From: Agathobaculum ammoniilyticum
GTDB lineage: Bacteria > Bacillota > Clostridia > Oscillospirales > Butyricicoccaceae
Assembly: GCF_025567315.1 (NCBI RefSeq)
Contig: NZ_JAOQJE010000002.1
Coordinates: 186,001 to 250,000 of the forward strand
Direction of reading: 5' to 3'
DNA length: 64,000 nucleotides
Position numbers and translations under genes: made by a program. The notes under the pieces were generated by a model that worked only from the letters and a program-made list of their open reading frames with translations, did not search any database and was not told where the DNA came from. Positions 59,923 to 64,000 of this stretch are shown here, piece after piece; within the stretch, counting starts at the first letter, position 1; every line of letters starts with the position of its first letter.

Positions 59923-60501
59923 TTCCACCGTATAGTCCTCGACCGTGCCGGAGATGGTCGCGCTTTGCTGCAAACCGTTCTCATCCGTGTAACGGAAGGT
60001 GTAGCCAGCGCCGATCCGGTCGGTCACGTCCAGCGGGATACGCTCGTTGACGAACAGCCATAGCCGTCCCTCCTCCACAGACAGCGCGTAGGGCATGCCG
60101 TCCAGACGAGTGACAGTGAAGCCCGCGTCCGTTTCGCCGCTCAGCAGGGCCTCGGTGGTCGCGGGCGGGGCGGTGATCACGGTGGGGGCTTCGCCCTCCG
60201 CGCCGCTGACCGTAATGGTCGCGGAACCGTCCGCATGCAGCACCATGCGCGCCTCGCTGGGGAGCGGCTGGCCGCTGATGGCTAGGGACGCGCCGGCCTG
60301 ATCGTACAGCGGCGTGCGGAACAGCCGGCCGCTGGCCGCTCCCGCAGCCGCAACCATCAGCACGGCCGCGGCGCATACGGCAATCAGGCGGCGGGGGAGA
60401 TGGCGCTTTCCCGCGCGGCGTTTCATGCGGGCCGCCTGCCGCAGCCGGACGGCCAACGCCTGCTTTTCGGTTTCGGTAAACATCATGGGGTTCTCGCTCA
60501 T
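59920..60501 (-). CDS. Membrane protein coupled to an ECF-type sigma factor (putative anti-sigma factor)
   Basis: A 193-residue protein with a cytoplasmic N-terminus (MSENPMMFTETEKQALAVRL), one membrane helix (LIAVCAAAVLMVAAAGAASG, about 39-58) and an extracytoplasmic beta-rich domain. Its ATG overlaps the stop of the sigma factor gene (ATGA), the usual layout for sigma/anti-sigma pairs. I see no zinc anti-sigma motif (HxxxCxxC), so the role is inferred from location and topology. AAAGGAG precedes the ATG. Confidence 0.7.
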   Translation of the reverse strand: MSENPMMFTETEKQALAVRLRQAARMKRRAGKRHLPRRLIAVCAAAVLMVAAAGAASGRLFRTPLYDQAGASLAISGQPLPSEARMVLHADGSATITVSGAEGEAPTVITAPPATTEALLSGETDAGFTVTRLDGMPYALSVEEGRLWLFVNERIPLDVTDRIGAGYTFRYTDENGLQQSATISGTVEDYTVE

Positions 60502-60983
60502 ATGAAAGCTCCTTTCAGGTCGTTTTTCAGCATGCCGCGCGCCCGCTCCAGGCGTTTGCGCACTGCGTCGGGGGAGATACCGAGCAGACGGGCGGCTTCC
60601 TCGGCCGAGTAGCCCTCCCAGCAGCAGAGGGCGACGGCGTCTCGGTACCGGTGCGGCAGGGCGCGTATGGCTTCCAGTATGGCATGGTCCGAGGCTTCCG
60701 GTGCAGCGACCGTATGCGCCTGTTCCAGCAAGGCCCGCCGGCTGTGGTACGGGGCGCGCAGCAGGTTTTTGCAGGCGTTGCCCGCCGCGCGGATCACCCA
60801 GGCCTTTTCGTGCTCCTCGCTGGTGAAGGTGCGCTGTGCGGCAAGCAGCTTGAGGAACAGCTCCTGGCAGATGTCCTGTGCGTCCGCCCTGCTGAGACCG
60901 TGCGACAGGCACAGGCGGAGAATCAGGTCGGCATAGGTGCGGACAAAGCGCTCCGCGTCCGCTTCATCGTTCCAATCGTACAT
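60498..60983 (-). CDS. RNA polymerase sigma factor, ECF family (copy 1)
   Basis: A 161-residue sigma factor. Region 2 reads YADLILRLCLSHGLSRADAQ with DICQELFLKLL and region 4 ALPHRYRDAVALCCWEGYSA with EEAARLLGISPDAVRKRLER. Regulated promoter sequences are unknown. It is coupled to the downstream membrane protein gene and has GGAG ten bases before the ATG. Confidence 0.92.
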   Translation of the reverse strand: MYDWNDEADAERFVRTYADLILRLCLSHGLSRADAQDICQELFLKLLAAQRTFTSEEHEKAWVIRAAGNACKNLLRAPYHSRRALLEQAHTVAAPEASDHAILEAIRALPHRYRDAVALCCWEGYSAEEAARLLGISPDAVRKRLERARGMLKNDLKGAFI

Positions 60984-61092
60984 GGTCTGTCAACTCCTTT
61001 CATACGGAATACACACTGGCAGGCGGCTTTGTGACAAAATCATGCTGCGGCAGTAACAAAAAGGAAGCCGGTTTCCCAGCTTCCTTTTCAGA

Positions 61093-61479
61093 CTATTCTG
61101 CAGATCTGCTTCTGTTTTTTTCTGCCGCGGCGATTTCATCCTCTGTTGCGTCCTCGAAATACAGCTCTGCGTGATCGGTATCTTTGTTTCCCGTCACAGT
61201 ATAGTAGGCGCCGTCCTCGACCTGAAATGTGATCGTGCCATCGTCGTTGTAGCTTACATTATCCACTCCACCAGGGATGGTAAAGCTGAGAATGTGCGCG
61301 AAAAAAGCGCCGTCTGTCGCGGCGTTGGCCGCGCTGGCCGCCGTTGCCATAAGCGCCGCTGCCGCCGCGCCGATCACCAGACTTTTGCGGATACGTCCTG
61401 TTTTCATCTGTCCAGCCTCCTGAAAAGCGTTGCCGGAGGCATGCAGATGGGAAAATGTCTGCTTATAAAGTTCCTTCAT
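61093..61479 (-). CDS. Small membrane protein coupled to sigma factor copy 2
   Basis: A 128-residue protein: MKELYKQTFSHLHASGNAFQ is a short cytoplasmic part, SLVIGAAAAALMATAASAAN a hydrophobic segment (about 33-52), and the rest is extracytoplasmic and acidic (VEDGAYYTVTGNKDTDHAEL). It overlaps the sigma factor gene by 17 bases and has GGAGGG before the ATG at 61479. By layout it may be its anti-sigma factor, although the external domain is short. Confidence 0.65.
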   Translation of the reverse strand: MKELYKQTFSHLHASGNAFQEAGQMKTGRIRKSLVIGAAAAALMATAASAANAATDGAFFAHILSFTIPGGVDNVSYNDDGTITFQVEDGAYYTVTGNKDTDHAELYFEDATEDEIAAAEKNRSRSAE

Positions 61480-61951
61480 CACGAAAACCCTCCAGCGTTT
61501 GTTTGAGCTTCTGTCTCGCCCGCAGCAGGCGGGTCTGCACGGCGCTTTCCCGCAGGCCGAGGATCTGCGCGACCTCGCGCACCGAATAATCCTCGTAGTA
61601 ATACAGGTGGATGGGGACGCGGTATTTCTGCGGCAGCGCCATGACCGCCAGGAAAAGCGAGGACTGCTCCGGCGTTTCAAAGCCGAGCGTCTCCGCGTAG
61701 TCCTCGATCGGCGCGGTATACCGCCGCCAGGGGGATACCAGGTAGCGCTTGCACTCGTTCACGGTCACGCGGATCAGCCAGTTGCGGATGTGCTGCTCAT
61801 TTTCAAAGGGCTTTTCCGCGTGGTAGCATTTGATCAGCGCGATCTGCGCCATGTCGTCCGCGTCAGCCGCGCTTTTGGTATACTGGAATGCAATTGCGAA
61901 CAGACGGTCCCTGTACCGCTTTGCGATGTCCTCAAACTGTGCCTCGTCCAA
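61463..61951 (-). CDS. RNA polymerase sigma factor, ECF family (copy 2)
   Basis: A 162-residue sigma factor. Region 2 is FEDIAKRYRDRLFAIAFQYT with ADADDMAQIALIKCY, and region 4 is ALPQKYRVPIHLYYYEDYSV with REVAQILGLRESAVQTRLLR. The start is a TTG at 61951 because GGAGGT lies six bases upstream of it; an in-frame TTG seven codons earlier has no such site. It shows only moderate similarity to copy 1, so a recent duplication is unlikely. Confidence 0.9.
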   Translation of the reverse strand: MDEAQFEDIAKRYRDRLFAIAFQYTKSAADADDMAQIALIKCYHAEKPFENEQHIRNWLIRVTVNECKRYLVSPWRRYTAPIEDYAETLGFETPEQSSLFLAVMALPQKYRVPIHLYYYEDYSVREVAQILGLRESAVQTRLLRARQKLKQTLEGFRDEGTL

Positions 61952-62055
61952 GCTGCAACCTCCCTGCTGCAAGATTTGAAAGGCCTTTCATAGATAATAC
62001 CCTTGGACGGGGGCGGATATCACAAAAATTTTTCCCGCGCGGGCTGGGCGCATGT

Positions 62056-62802
62056 CTACAGCGTACCCAGCGCGGGGAAGAAACGGGAAAGCAGGAAAAA
62101 CACGGCCGGCAGGAAGATGGCGGGCAGCAGGTTGCCGACCTTGACCTTTTTATCGAACATCAGGTTGAAGCCAATGGCAAAGATAAGCACCGAACCGATG
62201 CAGGACATCTGGCTGATGAGCGCGTCGGTCAGCCAGGGGCGGATGAAACGGGCGAGCAGGGTGATGCCGCCCTCGTATACCAGCAGCGGCAGCACGGACA
62301 GGTAAACGCCTTTGCCAAGCGAGGCCGCGAATACGATGGCGGCCACGCCGTCCAGCACGGCCTTGGCGATTAGGATGGAGGGGTCGCCGTTCAGCCCGTC
62401 CTCCAGCGCGCCGACAATCGCCATTGCGCCCACGCAGAACAGCAGGGAGGAGGCGACAAAGCCCTCGACGAACTTTCCGTCCTCGCCGCCGCCCGCGAAG
62501 CGGGCCTGGCACCAGGCGCCAAAGCCGTTGAGCCGCGTTTCGATATCGAGCGCCTCGCCGATCAGTGCGCCCAGCACCATGCTCAGCACCAGCAGCATGG
62601 TGTGCTGGGTAGCGATCGAACCGTCCGCAATGGTCAGCAGGCCGCTCACCGCGCCGCCGATGCCGATGAAAAACGTACACAGGCCGAGCGCCTGCATGAT
62701 AGTGGTTTCAAACCGGCGTGGCAGGCCGCCCTTGAGGAAAACGCCGAGGGAGGAGCCGGCGGCGATAGCGATACAGTTGATAATGGTACCCAGCCCGATC
62801 AT
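62056..62802 (-). CDS. DUF554 (YqgA-family) membrane protein
   Basis: A 248-residue integral membrane protein with about seven helices. MIGLGTIINCIAIAAGSSLG and GDPSILIAKAVLDGVAAIVF are typical of DUF554. The function of this family is not known. An inverted repeat lies upstream of the gene. Confidence 0.9.
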   Translation of the reverse strand: MIGLGTIINCIAIAAGSSLGVFLKGGLPRRFETTIMQALGLCTFFIGIGGAVSGLLTIADGSIATQHTMLLVLSMVLGALIGEALDIETRLNGFGAWCQARFAGGGEDGKFVEGFVASSLLFCVGAMAIVGALEDGLNGDPSILIAKAVLDGVAAIVFAASLGKGVYLSVLPLLVYEGGITLLARFIRPWLTDALISQMSCIGSVLIFAIGFNLMFDKKVKVGNLLPAIFLPAVFFLLSRFFPALGTL

Positions 62803-62819
62803 AACCTAAAACCTCTTTT

Positions 62820-62844
62820 GCTTTACTAAACTAAATTGTAAAGC
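62820..62844. repeat. Inverted repeat between the DUF554 gene and tmcAL
   Basis: GCTTTAC-TAAACTAAATT-GTAAAGC. The arms are seven bases with an 11-base AT-rich spacer, just upstream of the DUF554 start. It may be an operator. Confidence 0.45.
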
Positions 62845-62859
62845 ATACGCGGGATAAAG

Positions 62860-64000
62860 TCAATGCCCGCTGTCGTGCGATGGCGGCGGGCTGAGGATAA
62901 ACGGCGTCCTGCGGTAATGGGAGCCGCCCGCGCGCAGGGCGGGGGAAGGGCAGGCGAGGGCGTACAGGTCGTCCGCGAAGCAGTCGAGCGTCAGCGCGGG
63001 CTGCAGCGCCGCGGGCAGGCGCTTTTCCGAAACCGGCCGGATGATGACCGGCGGGCGGTCAGGCAGGCCGCGGAGCAGCCCGCGGCCCTTCGGTCCGAGG
63101 GCGAGGACGCGCAGGTACTGCGGCCGGACGGGCGCGTCCGCGGGCAGCCCGATCGCCGTGCGCAGCAGGGCGCGCCGCACCCTGGCGGCGGGGAAGCGGC
63201 GCGTGCGGGCCTGTTCGACCGCGTCGGTGAACGAAACCGCCGCATAGACCGCCCTTTGCAGGCGCTCATCAAAGCCGTCGTCCGCCCCAGTGGACAGCCG
63301 CCCTGAGAACAGCGCCGCGCGCAGCAGGGCGAGTAGCATATCCTCCGGCAGATTGACCGGCGCAGCGCCGGCCCGTACCGCACGCTGCCATATCGCCAGC
63401 GTGTCCAACGGCAGATAGGGCGCGCAGCGGGCGGTTTCGCCCGCGCGGAGCTGCGCACGCAGCAGGCTGGCGGAAGCGAAGCCCGCGCAGGGCGCGTCCG
63501 CATCGTGCGCCGCGCCGCGCCGCGCCACCGCGAGCGGGCTCATGCCATAGGGAAGCATGGCACGGCAGTATTCGATCGCGAGCGTATTGTTGGGCGTATC
63601 CAGCAGGGCAGCGGCCCGCTCATCCAGCCGGCGCAGCTCGTCCTGCCGCCGCGCCGCGTAAGACAGCGGGGAAGCGCCGCCGCCCGTGGGAGGGAGCGCG
63701 TCGAGTGCCCGCGCCGCCCGCTCGATCAGTGCGGTATCCGGCGTTTCCGCGCCGAACGACACCACGTTGCAGCCAAGCGCCCGCAGTACGCCGATGGCGC
63801 CGCGCGCAAAGCCCTCTGCCGAGGAGAGCGCCGCTGCGAGGGGAAGCTCAACCACCAGGTCCGCTCCGCCGCGCACCGCCATCTCGGCACGCGCGTATTT
63901 GTCCAGCACGGCGAAGTCCCCACGCTGGACGAAGTTGCCGCTCATCGCGCACACGATGGCCGCCTCCCCGCCGAGCGCGCGTTGCGTTTGGGCGATATGG
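62860..64000 (-). CDS. tmcAL: tRNA(Met) cytidine acetate ligase TmcAL (truncated at window end)
   Basis: Uses ATP and acetate to acetylate C34 of elongator tRNA-Met in Firmicutes. The nucleotidyltransferase-like signature VCAMSGNFVQRGDFAVLDKY is complete and upstream HIAQTQRALGGEAAI runs off the window, so the N-terminal about 20 residues with HxGH are missing. PNNTLAIEYCRA and the FASASLLRAQL block match the family. The C-terminal part is Ala/Arg/Pro rich. Confidence 0.9.
   Translation of the reverse strand, partial: HIAQTQRALGGEAAIVCAMSGNFVQRGDFAVLDKYARAEMAVRGGADLVVELPLAAALSSAEGFARGAIGVLRALGCNVVSFGAETPDTALIERAARALDALPPTGGGASPLSYAARRQDELRRLDERAAALLDTPNNTLAIEYCRAMLPYGMSPLAVARRGAAHDADAPCAGFASASLLRAQLRAGETARCAPYLPLDTLAIWQRAVRAGAAPVNLPEDMLLALLRAALFSGRLSTGADDGFDERLQRAVYAAVSFTDAVEQARTRRFPAARVRRALLRTAIGLPADAPVRPQYLRVLALGPKGRGLLRGLPDRPPVIIRPVSEKRLPAALQPALTLDCFADDLYALACPSPALRAGGSHYRRTPFILSPPPSHDSGH

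Overview
The window reads as chromosomal DNA of a high-GC, low-mobility gut-type Clostridia member. An Oscillospiraceae- or Butyricicoccaceae-like genome is my inference from gene content, not a database result. Gram-positive markers are the yloU/yloV pair, a walRK-yycH-yycI-yycJ locus, an ylxM-ffh operon, an L27 N-terminal extension with its Prp protease, a CarD-family regulator, GlgC plus GlgD, and a LexA box of the GAAC-N4-GTTC type. A run of six Ns at 57215-57220 shows this is a draft assembly, so single frameshifts may be sequencing errors. I see no CRISPR array, insertion sequence, prophage or rRNA. One tRNA (Val-CAC) is present.

Region by region. 1-9.2 kb: end of an ABC solute-binding protein, mnmA, a DMT exporter, the leftward lexA-recG operon under two LexA-like boxes, asp23/yloU and yloV (fakA-like), and pth. 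9.2-10.1 kb: a leftward cluster of a barstar-like protein, a 47-residue lipoprotein and a membrane protein. 10.2-15 kb: an autoregulated BlaI/BlaR1-type pair whose BlaR1-like partner is 1433 residues. 15-16.6 kb: a sodium-pump beta subunit behind a riboswitch-like leader, and a tiny gamma-like subunit. 16.6-19.3 kb: tRNA-Val and small regulators (XRE, AbrB, CarD, RHH) plus a GNAT enzyme. 19.3-25.8 kb: purA, a cysteine desulfurase, two membrane proteins (one frameshifted), thiI and cinA. 26-36.7 kb: a complete glycogen locus glgB-glgC-glgD-glgA-glgP, then a GH13 amylase-type enzyme. 36.7-45.6 kb: a nudix hydrolase, walR-walK-yycH-yycI, murA, yycJ, rlmH and a lipase. 45.6-51.8 kb: a PfkB sugar kinase, a hairpin-rich non-coding stretch, then leftward folD, lgt and two M16-type proteins. 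51.8-57.2 kb: ylxM-ffh-rpsP-khpA-rimM-trmD, rpiA and a membrane protein. 57.2-64 kb: rplU-prp-rpmA, gene remains, obgE, two leftward sigma factor/membrane protein pairs, a DUF554 protein and the truncated tmcAL.

Most genes are housekeeping: translation and tRNA modification (mnmA, pth, nifS/thiI, ffh, rpsP, rimM, trmD, rplU, rpmA, obgE, rlmH, tmcAL), envelope control (walRK, murA, lgt) and carbon storage (glg). The most interesting point is that the 47-residue lipoprotein at 9520-9663 carries the sodium-site signature IGGADGPTEIIVS, almost the same as IGAADGPTSILVS in the sodium-pump beta subunit encoded 6 kb away. That beta subunit sits behind a terminator-ended leader whose first conserved block looks like the yybP-ykoY (Mn2+) riboswitch. 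Secondary points are the giant BlaR1-like sensor, an Ala/Lys/Thr repeat tail on GlgB, two non-coding blocks rich in perfect inverted repeats, and an assembly gap inside a perfect palindrome.
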